Below, piece after piece: positions 1 to 10,288 of a DNA stretch of 64,000 nucleotides (positions are counted from its first letter, which is position 1; every line of letters starts with the position of its first letter). The stretch comes from Viola odorata. Taxonomy: Eukaryota > Streptophyta > Magnoliopsida > Malpighiales > Violaceae. The stretch spans positions 6,326,501 through 6,390,500 of the forward strand of contig OY829539.1 of the NCBI GenBank assembly GCA_963691705.1. The letters are read 5' to 3'. A model generated the notes under the pieces. That model was not told where the DNA came from. It searched no databases and saw only the letters and a program-made list of their open reading frames with translations. Made by a program: the position numbers and the translations under genes.

Positions 1-260
1 GGACTTTACACCCCCAGGGGAGTCGGGGCGTGCCCTCTCTGGGTTTCCCCAGGATAGGATTTTTCATTCCCGACAGTGCTGGAGCGTGTCTCATCTTAGC
101 GAGCCGCCTGATCAAGGCCGGCCTCACAAGGCCAGAATTTTTCACTTCCAGCACCACATATTTCTAGGATTGCCGGGGCGTGCCTCGTCTTGACGACCCG
201 TCTGTATTAGCCCATTCTGCCCCAAGGCTAGGACTTTTCACCCCGGACATCCTCATTTCC
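1..260. repeat. Diverged tandem repeat in the 3' UTR of the Tat element
   Basis: A motif of the form GGAYTTTTCAC followed by a GGGGCGTG / CCTCRTCTT block recurs with starts near 1, 56, 136 and 230, so the units are roughly 55 to 95 bases and strongly diverged. It lies beyond the main minisatellite in the element's 3' untranslated region. The unit boundaries are judged by eye. Confidence 0.45.
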
Positions 261-324
261 TTGTTATCTGCACATCAGATAGACAACCAACAAGGAACAA
301 GAAATATTTCCACACCAATTGTTA

Positions 325-775
325 GACCATGCCCAACGGCATGTCAAATTCATAATTTCAATTTTTAGACCATGCCCAACGACATGTCAAATTCATAATT
401 TTAATTTCCAGACCATGCTCAACGGCATGTCAAATTCATAATTTCAATTACTAGACCATGCCCAACGGCATGTCAAATTCTATCATAACATAATTTCAAT
501 TACTAGACCATGCCCAACGGCATGTCAAATTCTATCACAACATAATTTCAATTACTAGACCACGCCCAACGGCATATCAAATTCTATCACAACATAATTT
601 CAATTATTAGACCATGCCCAACGACATGTCAAATTCTATCACATCATAATTTCAATTACTAGACCATGCCCAACGGCATGTCAAATTCTATCACAACATA
701 ATTTCAATTACTAGACCATGCCCAACGGCATGTCAAATTCTAGCATGATATAATTTCAATCGAGCAATATTCCAA
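325..775. repeat. Minisatellite of nine 43/52-bp units in the Tat 3' UTR
   Basis: Units begin with GACCATGCCCAACGGCATGTC at 325, 368, 411, 454, 506, 558, 610, 662 and 714. The three left-hand steps are 43 bp and the rest 52 bp; the difference is a 9-bp insert (TATCAYAAC). Each unit contains an imperfect hairpin (GACCATGCC / GGCATGTC). The unit nearest the integrase overlaps the last codons and stop of the integrase frame. Tat-lineage 3' UTRs are known to be hypervariable and to spawn satellites. Confidence 0.9.
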
Positions 776-2142
776 GAGTTAGGTAAGGGAGTACCGTCAA
801 GCGTTTCGAGGTGATACGCCCCCTTTCCGATAACACGAGTGACGCGGTATGGGCCTTCCCAGTTTGAGCTAAGTTTCCACATTCGTTGGCCCGCCGCTCG
901 CTTGTCCCTGAGCACCAGGTCTCCCACCTTGAGCAGCCGCTCCTTAACATGTCTGTTGTGATACCGCGCCATTCTTCTTTTGTAGTGCATTGTTTTCAAG
1001 AGAGCTTCCTCGTGCGCCTCAGGCAGCATATCAAGGTTAGCTCGTAACCTCTCCTCGTTTAATTCCTCCTTGAAATATTCCACCCTTAAGCTTAGGGTGC
1101 CGATTTCGACAGGCGTTACCGCTTCAGTACCAAAAGCCATCGCAAAGGGCGTTTCCCCCGTACTAGTTTTAACGGTCATGCGGTAAGCCCACATTACATA
1201 GGGTAGCTCGTCTAGCCACTTCTTTTTCGACCCCTCAAGATTTTTCTTAATACCGCTCAGGATGCTTCGGTTGGTTACCTCCGCCTGGCCGTTAGTCTGG
1301 GGATGCGCCACAGAGGAAAACCTCTGTTCGATCTGGAATTCTTTACATTGCTCTTTGAAAAAGTGGCTGGTAAACTGTGCCCCGTTGTCACTGACTAGCA
1401 CGTGAGGCACCCCGAAACGCATGATAACTTGGTGCTTAAAGAAGTGCCATACCTTCTCAGTCGTAATACTGGCTACCGCTTCCGCTTCTGCCCATTTGGT
1501 GAAGTAGTCCACTGCCACAATTATAAATTTCAGTTGAGACCTCGCCTTAGGAAAAGGGCCTAAAATATCGATTCCCCACTTGGCAAAAGGACAAGGTGCC
1601 ACTATCTGAGATATTTCAGTGGCGGGTCATCGAGGGATTTTGGCAAATTCTTGACACTTATGGCATGATTGCACAAAGTTGTTGCAATCCCCGCGAATAG
1701 TGGGCCAATAGAATCCTGACCGGAATACCTGCGCGGCCATGGTACCACCCGACACGTGCATGCCGCAAATCCCTTCATGAATCTCACGCAGGGTATGGAG
1801 GCCTTCTTGTTCCGTTATACATTTTGCGGCTGGGTGCGAGAAACATCTCCGAATTAACTCCCCGTCATAATAAGTGCACCTTGCCGCTTGCTTCAGTACT
1901 TTTTTCTTCTCTGCACTGTCACTCGGCAACTCGTCGTGCTTCAAAATTTTTATCACAGGGACCCTCCAATCCTTTTCAATCTCTTCCACACATAGCGATA
2001 GCTGTTCCTCTATGAAGGACGGTAATGACCTTTCCTCATAGTACACGCCTTCTGGTATGACAGCCTCCTGATTGGCTGCCGCTTTGGCAAGATTATCCGT
2101 CTCGTATTGTCCTCCCGCGGAATGTGTTCGAAAGTGACACAC
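733..2142 (-). pseudogene. Integrase domain of the Tat element (one in-frame stop)
   Basis: Retroviral-type integrase, which would insert the cDNA into host chromosomes. The N-terminal part (1627-2142) carries the HHCC zinc-binding region ending in CHKCQEFAKIPR. The core (733-1602) shows the catalytic Asp in GIDILGP, the second Asp in SDNGAQF and the Glu in NGQAEVTNR, then a C-terminal GPY motif (NWEGPYRV). The two parts are in the same frame and separated only by a TGA near 1627, most simply a CGA-to-TGA change typical of methylated CpG decay. The frame ends KLYHARI-stop inside the first unit of the adjacent minisatellite. No chromodomain is seen. Confidence 0.85.
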
Positions 2143-3017
2143 ACTCCGCTTTGTTCAATTTCTGCCAACTCCCTTTTCACTTTTGAGAGGTATTGCGCCA
2201 TGATCGGTTCTCTAGCTTGGGAGTGTCCCAAGACTTGATCAATTATCAACTTGGAGTCCCCTCGTATTTTCAACCGTGGGGCTCCTGCTACTAGGTCGTT
2301 CTCAGCTTTGGTGAAGAGATTTCTTCCTACTCTAAGCCCCGCCAATAACGCTTCATACTCTGCTGCATTGTTGGACAATGGTTGTAGGATTCTAATGGTG
2401 TGCAGCACCTGCACATCGTGTGGCCCGATCATGTATATGCCAGCTCCTGCCAGCTCTTGATTTTTGGCCCCATCCACATAGATGACCCATAAGACCGCAG
2501 GGGCTTCCTAAGGTAGGATCTTTGCATCACTCTCTTCCTTCTCGAGCGGCTCCAACACCTTGTCCCCAGTAAAGGATATAAAATCTGCCAAAACCTGAGC
2601 TTTTACGGATGGTCGAGCTTTGTACTGTAATCCATACTGCTCCAGCTCAATTGACCAAATCAACATCCTCCCCGAGGATTCTGGTTTCCTAAAAATCCTT
2701 CTCAAAGGCTGATCCGTGAGCACGATGACTGGATGGGCCTGAAAGTATCTGTCCATCTTTCGTGTGGACTGTATCAGGGCGAATGCCACCTTCTCAATGT
2801 GGGTGTGTCGCACCTCGACATCTTTTAACACATGACTAACAAAGAAAATGGCGCGGTGGGCGTGATTATCCTCCCGGACCAAAACGGCACTGACCACTTC
2901 ATCCGCGATGCCGAGGTATAAGAATAGGGTGTCGCCCGGTTCCGGTCGTGTTAGCACCAAGTCAGACGACAAGTAAGTTTCAAACCCACGAACGTCTCTT
3001 CGCACTCTTGTGTCCAT
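2010..3017 (-). pseudogene. RNase H plus archaeal-type second RNase H of the Tat element
   Basis: 2508-3017 encodes the RNase H that follows RT in gypsy elements (DTLFLYLGIADEVVSAVLVR, later VLTDQPLRRIF). 2010-2477 encodes a second RNase H of the archaeal kind: it starts MDGAKNQELAGAGIYM and contains NNAAEYEALLAGLRVG, IRGDSKLII and the C-terminal EHIPREDNT. In this lineage the second domain sits between the first RNase H and the integrase, as here. A frame change near 2100-2115 separates it from the integrase frame, which opens with DNLAKAAANQEA. RNase H removes the RNA strand during reverse transcription. Confidence 0.8.
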
Positions 3018-4204
3018 CCGAAAGGAGCTTTCCTGCGTATGACTTTAAAGAACGGCAAGCGCTTCTCGCCCTGCTTAGAGATGAACCGTCCTAGAGCGAT
3101 GACGCATCCTGTTAACCTCTGAACTTCCTGGAGGGTTCGCAGCGATACCATATCATGGATAGCCTTAATCTTTGACGGGTTCGGCTGGATGCCCTTTTGG
3201 CTTACCACATACCCCAAAAATTTCCCCGTTTGAAATGCAAACGTGCACTTGCGAGGGTTCAATTTTATCTGGTACTTCCTCAATGTGTCAAACACTTCCT
3301 GCAAATCGGCCAGATGGTCTCTAAAACTTCTGCTTTTGACCAATACATCATCTACGTATGCTTCTACATTTTTTCCTATTTGCTTTTCGAACACTTTGTT
3401 GGCCATACGCTGGAAGGTTGCCCACGCATTCTTTAAACCAAACGACATTTCCGTGTAGCAATAGGTGGCCTTCGGAGTTATAAATGCCGTCTTTTCCTCA
3501 TCTTCCTTGGCCATAGGAATTTGGTGGTATCCAGAATTGGCGTCCAAGGAACTCAAATACGCGTACCCTGCCTCTTGATCGACCAGTTGATCAATCCGGG
3601 GAAGCGGATAACAGTCCTTAGGACAAGCGTCATTCAAGTTAGTGAAATCAATGCACATGCGCCAGTCTCCGCTGGACTTGCGGACTAGGACGGGGTTGGC
3701 CAACCAAGTGGGGTATTGAACTTCTCGGATGAATCCTGTGTCTAACAGTTTCGCTACCTCCTTATCAATCACCACCGCCTTTTCCGTGGAGAATGCTCGC
3801 CGCTTCTGCTGAACTGGCGTGGCCTGTGGGTCAACGTTGAGTCGATGCTCAGCCACTTCCCTGGACACGCCAGGCATGTCCGCCAGTTTCCACGCGAACT
3901 CTGCTTTGTACTTGTTCAACAGCCGGGCTAATTGTGCGATCTCCTCAGGGGTCAACTTTTCACTGGCCAGGAAACTCGCCTCACCATTGCCCTGGACGAG
4001 GATGGGTACCATCGCATCCACTGGCTGGGTTCGCCTTTCATCCCTTTGCTCATAGGGATCCGCTGCCACACACACATATTGATCATAGCTTTTTTGAATC
4101 ATGAGTGAATAACACTCGACGGCTAGCTTTTGATCGCCCTTGATCGATACTACTCCTTCCCAAGAGGGGTACTTCATCCTGAGATGTTTCTGAGATACCG
4201 CCAC
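2951..4204 (-). pseudogene. Reverse transcriptase domain of the Tat element
   Basis: A 417-residue open stretch with typical gypsy RT blocks: HRLNVDP near residue 123, GDWRMCIDFTNLNDACPKD, SLDANSGYHQI, then MSFGLKNAWATFQRMAN and the catalytic AYVDDVLVKS, followed by LNPRKCTFAF and GKFLGYVVSQKGI. The polymerase aspartates are present. The frame differs from the protease ORF on one side and the RNase H ORF on the other, so at least two frameshifts have accumulated around it. It belongs to one gag-pol polyprotein rather than being a separate gene. Confidence 0.88.
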
Positions 4205-4955
4205 CCCAAAGCGATTTGAGGAATGACCGCCCTAGAATGACATTATACGGTAGGATGAGATGCACAACCAAGAACATCAACTCTTCTGATCGTTTCGACG
4301 CGTCTTCTCTGAAATACACAGGCAGCGCTGTGATTCCAATTACAGGTATAAGGATGCCGTCCACTCCAATAATTGGTTTCTTGCAAGGTGCCAGTTCACC
4401 AGCAAGGCGTTTCATGAGATTATATGCTTCCAACGAAAATAAATTTACCGCACTGCCATTATCAATGAGGGTCCTTCGTACCCCATGGCTCCCAATAACC
4501 GGTGTGACTACTAGCGCGTCATTATGAGGGAAGACAACACCCTTCTCATCCTCTTCCGAAAAAGATATTACCATTCTGTCCAGTGTATCAATCGCTCCAT
4601 TTTTTACAGGCTGGCCTTCCCGTTTCCGCTTCTCTCCTGTCGCGAGTGTTGCTGGGGTAATCTCGTCCAGGAACGACGCGCCACCAACGATAATGTTGAT
4701 GATGGGAATGTCCTCATCATGCAACATTAGCGCTTCTTTCCCCCTTGTGCCAGAAGTCCCGCTGCTCCCAGGGGGAGGAGGCAATTGATGGTCACCTGGC
4801 GCCCCGTACGGGGGGTCGCTCCTGGTTTCTTCTCTCATTCGAGTGGCGAATTCTCCAAGATAGCCTTCTTCCAACAAACACTTTATTGCTAACTTCAATT
4901 CCCTACATGCCTCTGTAGAATGCCCCTTGACCTTATGGAATTTGCAAAAAAGCAT
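4083..4955 (-). pseudogene. Zinc knuckle and aspartic protease region of the Tat element
   Basis: The N-terminus carries a knuckle-like CKFHKVKGHSTEAC (Cys-X2-His-X4-His-X4-Cys) of the kind found at the gag/protease junction of Tat elements. The protease active site is RRTLIDNGSAVNLFS. The usual D-T/S-G triad reads D-N-G-S, so catalytic competence is doubtful. The frame overlaps the RT ORF by about 120 bases in another frame, which marks a frameshift. The product would cleave the polyprotein. Confidence 0.75.
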
Positions 4956-5092
4956 TTTCCCTTCCTCCCATGACCACCCCTAGCTTCACAGGGGCTGGAT
5001 AGCGGATTGGCAGGTTCCGCTGCTAAATAATGGCTAGGATTTCTGCTCAGAGGAGTGTAAGGGGAGTAAGGTCGGGATCGTACATTCGACCC

Positions 5093-6641
5093 TTAGGGGG
5101 ATCCCCCTGTCGCTGAACAATTCAGAGCGCCACCTCTCCCTCTAGAGAAATTACCCTTCTGGCAATTCGACGCCTTGGGAATGTAATCTTTCCGCTGGGC
5201 GTATTCATCACTTGGATGGGTATCGTGGGTCATACTGGCTTGAGCCGCAGGAGCAGGAGGGGCGTTCTGGGGCATATCCTGTATCCTGTTTCTATATTCC
5301 TCTTCTTCCATTCTCGCATAATTGTGAGCCTTCAATCTTAACACATCTAAAGTCGTTGGGGGGGTCTACCATCAGCGTATCTCTCAGCTTCCCATATCCA
5401 CAATTCCGCTTCAAAGCTTCTATAGCAAAATCAATAGTAATACCAGGTGTTAACGACATTTCCATATCAAAGCGACCAAGATAGCTATTCAGAGACTCTT
5501 CTGGTTTTCTACATATATCAAACAAGGCTGCAGCAGACTTCCGAATAGGGATAGTTGTGCTGAAGCGACTCTTAAACTTGGCCTCTAGTTGCGGGAAATT
5601 ATCAATTGATCGAGCGGGAAGTCCTTCAAACCAGAGGCGCGCTACTCCTCACAATGTCATAACAAATATTTGACACAACGCCGCGTCATTGTGCTTCTGA
5701 AACTGGACGAAGTCCCTCACCATATTAAGATACTAAATGAGGTCTTTGGTGCCGTCGTATGACTCCGTGGGGAGCTTAACATATCGGCTGACCCTGTGGT
5801 GCCTTATACGGTGGGTGAAAGGATGACCAGCGTTGTCATCCAAGATCTCACGATCATGACGAGGAGGAGACATGTCCAGGTGTCGCCTGTGCCCTCGAGG
5901 CTCGGGGGTACGATGCTGCCTGGGAGACCGGCTATGACTCCTAGGCGAACGGGTTCGACGCCTCCTACTGCCTGACCTTTCACTCCGCTCCATAGATACC
6001 TCTCTACCGGCCCCCTCTCTCCTGCCGTCCCAACGCTCTCTGTATTCATCTAGCGGTCGCTCTACTTGAGAGACAGGAATCCGCGGTATGTAGTGCTCCT
6101 CCGGTCCGTCTGCCAGTTGCGCAAAGCTGAATGGCATGCTTATCGCAGGTGAGGTCAGAGGGACACTCACTTGGCGTCGAGGCGATACTGGTCGATCGGT
6201 GACAATAGACGGAGTGAAAATAATTCGGGAAGACACACCTGATGTCGCGGTGCTAGGAGTGGGGCCTGCAGCCATCCCAATCAAGTAATCCAAGTCGGCA
6301 CGAAGAGCTAACATCGAGCTTACCGACAGAGTAGTGGGGCCATCCATCCTAGAACCCGCCGGTGGAGGGGTGGAGTGACTAGATCCGACCACGTGGGAAA
6401 ACGGGGCGCCCATTGAGGAAATAAGGGAACCCATTTGAAGAAACGGGGTGCTCGTTTGAGAAAACGGGGTGCCCGTTTGAGAAAACGGCGTGCCAGCTAT
6501 CAGTCCGAAAAGAAAGTCTGTCTGCGCAGAGGAAGTTTCACGTGATGTGACAAATGTACTGGACGAAGACGTGGAAAAAAGTTCCCTACGCGCGTGAACA
6601 CCACGAGTATGAGGGGGTGTGGATTCTGAATCTGAAGCCAT
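5093..6641 (-). pseudogene. gag of the Tat element (two stops, one frameshift)
   Basis: Start ATG at 6641 (MASDSESTPP). The first 300 residues are Ser/Pro/Arg-rich and low in complexity, with an Arg-rich stretch (SGSRRRRTRSPRSHSRSP), and lead to the conserved YVKLPTESYDGTKD. The capsid part follows in the same frame after a TAG at 5733 and a TGA near 5650, with LWFEGLPARSIDNF and KPEESLNSYLGRF. A seven-base G run (5358-5364 on the plus strand) then shifts the frame, which resumes as VLRLKAHNYARMEEEEYRN (5093-5344). Gag would form the virus-like particle. Confidence 0.8.
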
Positions 6642-6702
6642 GATCCTTCGACTCCCAAGAAGAACAGAGCTTGGTTACTAAGGAAACTCACTTAATTAAC
6701 CA

Positions 6703-6722
6703 AGGCTCTCAATGAAAGCACC
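6703..6722 (-). other. Primer binding site of the Tat element (candidate)
   Basis: On the minus strand TGGTGCTTTCATTGAGAGCC follows the LTR end after a few bases. It is in the right place and starts with TGG as a tRNA-complementary site should. I do not assign the tRNA. Confidence 0.5.
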
Positions 6723-6926
6723 AGTTGATAAGAGTCTGGGAGATACTGAGCAGGATCGGCCTGATCTGGGCTGGTCGGGAACACTGTACTAGGGTCTTCG
6801 TCACCTGCAAAGCGCCGGAGGGGGTCTCCAGCGTAAACACTCCGATGCCAAAGTCAGTGTGAGTAGTCAAAATGGCAGGGGTTCAGTACGCTGTCTTAGG
6901 CTTACCCTCTTGTCTGAAAAGGTGGG

Positions 6927-6938
6927 GGTATTTATAGG
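6927..6938 (-). promoter_or_regulatory. TATA box of the Tat LTR
   Basis: CCTATAAATACC on the minus strand, about 320 bases into the LTR; gag starts about 290 bases downstream. Confidence 0.65.
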
Positions 6939-7024
6939 CAAAGGAAGGAGTGTACCGACAGGGGGTATGAGCTATCCCTGGTAGGTGTCGCTAGGGTGAT
7001 AGATGTCGCTGGGGTGGCAGGGAG

Positions 7025-7062
7025 TGATGTCATGCGGGATGACGTCATGCAGAGTGACGTCA
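7025..7062. promoter_or_regulatory. Three TGACGTCA-type bZIP sites in the Tat LTR U3
   Basis: TGATGTCA at 7025-7032, TGACGTCA at 7040-7047 and TGACGTCA at 7055-7062, spaced 15 bases apart and about 90-130 bases upstream of the TATA box. The palindrome TGACGTCA is the known target of plant bZIP factors of the TGA type. Function here is inference. Confidence 0.55.
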
Positions 7063-7269
7063 TGGATGACTTGGGATGGGATGTCGCCGTGCGGATGTCG
7101 CATGAGAGTCTCCCCGCTGATGTCGACCATCCTAGGGTCGGCCGCCAGGCTAGGGGCGATATGAACAAGGTCTCGTCTCCCTCGGCGGGTACAGTATCCT
7201 GGCCTGGTCACCCGGTGGAGGGGTGGAGATGCCGCTTCAGTGGTATCAATAGTTATCAAAGATGCCTCT

Positions 7270-7587
7270 CCTACTTGATAATGGAGGAGACTCAGCACAA
7301 AGCTTCTGACAAGTAGTAAACTCATCCACAGACATCGAAGTGATCTACGACAAGTGAGAAACCAAAGACTTCCAGCCTACTCGATGATGAAGGAGACTCC
7401 TCAAAAAGCTTCTGAAAAGTAGCAAACCTCATCCACGGACATTGAAGGGATCTACGGCATGTGCGACACCAACAACGTTGGCCTTGCTTGAAGATGGATG
7501 AGACTCTGCAAAGAAGCTTCTAACTAGTACCAAACCTCGTACATGGACAACGAAGGAAGATTGACGAGCTGGAAGGAGCACTTACGG
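7270..7587. repeat. Tandem repeat, three units of 106 bp
   Basis: Copies start at 7270 (CCTACTTGATAATGGAGGAG), 7376 (CCTACTCGATGATGAAGGAG) and 7482 (CCTTGCTTGAAGATGGATG), exactly 106 bases apart. The shared core reads AGCTTCTGA..AGTAG.AAAC. The array starts 12 bases outside the inferred LTR edge, so the LTR may have inserted into it or the LTR boundary may need moving. Confidence 0.8.
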
Positions 7588-8706
7588 AAATGATGACTAC
7601 TTAAACATCGATGAAGACGGTCACATGCCAAGCAACTGTCAATGGAGACGGTCACAAAAGAAGCAACTGCGTCAAAGATACATAGTGATACTAGCGCTCC
7701 ATCGAAGATGAACGACAATCACAAACTCGACAAGAAAAGCATCTATGGACCAACTCATTACCGCCTCACATGAGAGCTACCAAGGTTGAAAGCATCTAGA
7801 AGGTTTAGTGCATACATGGTGTTCGTAATTGTAAATAAAATTAAAATTTAATTTATTTATTTATTTAGAAATTAGATGTTATATATATATATATATATAA
7901 TATAATGAATAATTATATGGTATGGGTCAGGCCGGGCTAGGTCAAGGGCTTAAAATTTGAGAGCTCAAGCCCGACCTTTTTACATTGGCGGGCCAGCTTG
8001 GGCCGAGCCGGTACTAAAATTTAGCGGCTCTAGCCCATCTATTTAGAATAGGCTCGAACTGGCCCTACGAACGGTCCATCCAGTTAGCATGTCTACATAA
8101 GAGTTATACAATTGGTCTTATAATAAGCATATGCAATTGAGTAACATAGGAATTTATAATATGGATCGTAGTTATTGGAACACTATTACGTATAAGGGCG
8201 GAGCTAGGAAAAAAGTTTTTTTTATTTTTAGGGTTGGTAGGTGGGTTGGGGGCGAAGTAAGCAGTGGCTCTTGGGGGAGTCACATGCTACTACATACAAA
8301 AATCATGTTGAATATTTCTTCCCTTAATGACTTTTTAATATAAAAATCACTCCTTTTAGATATATATAATTGACGTTTTTCTACTGAAAATGTGGTCCAA
8401 ATTAATTGTGATTTTGATGACACGTCAACCCATGCAGAGTGTCAATTACAAAGCAACCCTCTGTCTTTAGTCATAATTATGACTCCTGTCGTTGCTCATA
8501 TTTCCTCTCCCATGAAGTTCCACCCTCCGAGTGAGGCGAAATGGGTTTGAGCGGGAGTTCGAATTTCATTTTGGGTGGGAATTTCAAATTTTTGGGCATA
8601 AAATGAGGCAATTGTTCTCCTCTTTCTCCTTTTCATTTTCAGCCACGAATTTCTTCATTTTTTTTAGTTTCCTTTCTTATTTTTCTGTGTAATTTCTCCA
8701 ATCCAA
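7588..8706. other. Gene-free stretch with short repeats
   Basis: 7603-7675 holds a short duplication (GAGACGGTCACA..AAGCAACTG twice). 7840-7920 is A/T-only with a TA dinucleotide run. 7930-8060 is rich in GGGCCGGGCT/AGCCCGACC motifs that can pair and look like a small degenerate transposon. 8640-8706 is pyrimidine-rich, like a 5' leader. No gene is supported here. Confidence 0.5.
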
Positions 8707-9202
8707 ATGGGGAGCATCCATTATTGGGCAGATTCTCAATTCGACAGTCTAGTGGAATACGATGATGAGGGTAACCAATTCATAAAGGATTTAGTTTGTG
8801 TTAGTGATGAGGGAGAGAATGTAGTTTTGGAGGATTCTAGAGGAGAGAAATGATGATGTTATTGATCATTTTGAAGATGAGGTAGAGAATATGATTGTTG
8901 CCGATACGTTTGATAGTGCTAAGAATATGGACTCGGTTGCAAAGGATGAGGAAGAAGAGGTTGCATCCGTTGCAGTGAAGAGGGTAGATGAAAATAATCA
9001 AGAGGTTGCATTTGTTGCACCAAAGGGTTTCGATTTGAATGAGCCCTATACTAAGGACCTTCTGTGGGCAACCAAGTACAAGGGAGAAAGATATTTTGAT
9101 CTTAATAAGCTGCCAATAGCAGGTATGCTCGAATCCGATCACCCTTCCATGGAGCACTACTTCATTGGGATGTTGCACATCTTACTTCCACAATACTATT
9201 AG
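8707..9202 (+). pseudogene. Acidic protein fragment with DLNxxP motif, one frameshift
   Basis: I do not recognise the family. ATG at 8707 opens 48 codons (MGSIHYWADSQFDSLVEYDD) that stop at TGA 8851-8853. One base out of frame, the text continues without a break from about 8840 to the stop at 9200 (RNDDVIDHFEDEVENM onward). A single-base indel in GAGAGAAATG therefore splits one acidic, Asp/Glu/Val-rich protein of about 165 residues. Near the C-terminus are FDLNEPY and YFDLNKLP; DLNKLP fits the DLNxxP form of the plant EAR repression motif. A pyrimidine-rich leader precedes it and A/T-rich sequence follows. It could be a decayed host gene or part of an unrecognised transposon. Confidence 0.4.
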
Positions 9203-9936
9203 TAATTATCAGGATTAGTGTTGTTATTTTTTGCAGTTTTAATGGATACTGGATTGTAATAGTTGTATTTTGGTAATTCCATTCATAGTATGATATGGAA
9301 TTGGAATCCAGTTGATGTAATTATGATCAATGTACTAGTTTGCTGGAATCAGAAATAAAATATTTTGCTATTTGACATTTTTGGATGAGTTGTTATAATC
9401 AATAGTTCTCTGGTTTCAATTATGTGTTTGATAATTTTGCCTCTTGGATTTGAAAGTTTTGCATCCTGGGTTTGGTTATATTTTGCCTCTTGTGTTTGAC
9501 AGGTTTGCAACCTAGGTTTGGTCATTTTGGCAGCCTGGGTTTGGTTACATTTTACCTATGTTTACAGTGTTGCATCATTGGTTTGCCAATTCTTGCCTCT
9601 TGGATTGGACAATTTTGCATCACTGCCTATGGAGTATTGCTTCTTTATATTTTGTGCAGAATTACTTGTTTCTATTTCCATTGAACCTGCAAATTGGGCA
9701 GGTTGTATGCTTGTTTTTTTTATCAACAAACATAACTTCAACTTAATCTTTGTGGTTAAATTAACCTTGAAAATAATAAAATAAAAAGGTAAAATTAAAC
9801 TTGATTGAACACAGAAAACTAAAACTGAACTTGATTAAACATAGGAATTAAACACGCACATAGTACTAAACTGAAGATGGAAACATAAACAAACTAAATA
9901 ACTAAACTTAAAAGGAAAACAAATACAAGACCTAAC
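9203..9936. other. Gene-free A/T-rich stretch with a degenerate tandem repeat
   Basis: 9430-9640 repeats a T-rich unit of about 48 bases built on TTTTGCCTCTTGGATTTG and TTTGCATCCTGGGTTTGG, strongly diverged. 9780-9930 is A-rich with short copies of AAACTGAACTTGATT. No coding region is supported. Confidence 0.45.
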
Positions 9937-10288
9937 TTAATCATCATTTGGAATGACTGTCACCCTATTCGCAAACCTATAAAGATCCTCAACAGCAGAC
10001 CTCACAGTGGCCATGGCCATCTCCAGAACATAGCTCTTCTACTCCATGTGAGCCATAGCTCTTGCGAGAAGGAAGAGGAAAACACTAATGACAGCTACTG
10101 CACCAATTGCTCCATCCCCTCCTTCTTCTTCATCCCAAATCCTCTCCTTCATCTGCCTCAGTTGCTTACGTCTACCCTCTAGACGCTGAAGCCCTTAGTT
10201 GTTTGCTGGATTCTAGTTTCAAAGTCAGCAATGCCATCCTGGAGATTTTGACTGATAGTGCCAATAGACCGGAGGAGAGGTTGAGTGT
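9937..10288 (-). pseudogene. Broken coding fragment with a transmembrane segment
   Basis: On the minus strand a coherent reading can be followed from 10288 to the TAA at 9937-9939: IGTISQNLQDGIADFETRIQ, a frameshift in AAGGGCTTC near 10190, LEGRRKQLRQMKERIWDEEE, a hydrophobic segment AVAVISVFLFLLARAMA, a TAG, then EMAMATVRSAVEDLYRFANR to the end. The composition (helical, charged, one membrane span near the C-terminus) looks like a real protein C-terminus, but I cannot name it. It is cut off exactly where the truncated family A LTR begins at 10289. Confidence 0.35.

Larger units (their letters stand above)
1..7258 (-). mobile_element. Tat-type Ty3/gypsy retrotransposon, decayed, left end outside window
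   Basis: Read on the minus strand the order is 5' LTR (6726-7258), primer binding site, gag, protease, reverse transcriptase, RNase H, a second archaeal-type RNase H, integrase, then a repeat-filled 3' untranslated region. Two RNase H domains and an integrase ending in a GPY motif without a chromodomain are the known hallmarks of the Tat lineage. Coding is broken by nonsense codons and frame changes, so this copy cannot make its own proteins. The 3' LTR is not in the window; nothing in 1-325 resembles the 5' LTR. Confidence 0.85.
6726..7258 (-). repeat. 5' LTR of the Tat element (boundaries inferred)
   Basis: On the minus strand the candidate LTR begins TGATAACTATTGATACC (from 7258) and ends ACTCTTATCA (at 6726), giving TG...CA ends with a short inverted TGATA/TATCA. 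A TATA box lies inside, and the candidate primer binding site follows directly. The partner LTR is outside the window, so the limits could not be confirmed by comparison. Confidence 0.5.

Noticed and set aside
325..775. CRISPR-like appearance of regular repeats
   Set aside because: The units abut without unique spacers, carry a size-variable insert and sit in a plant retroelement UTR.
9472..9784. Hydrophobic plus-strand ORFs of 62 to 88 codons
   Set aside because: Overlap in three frames and coincide with a degenerate T-rich tandem repeat.
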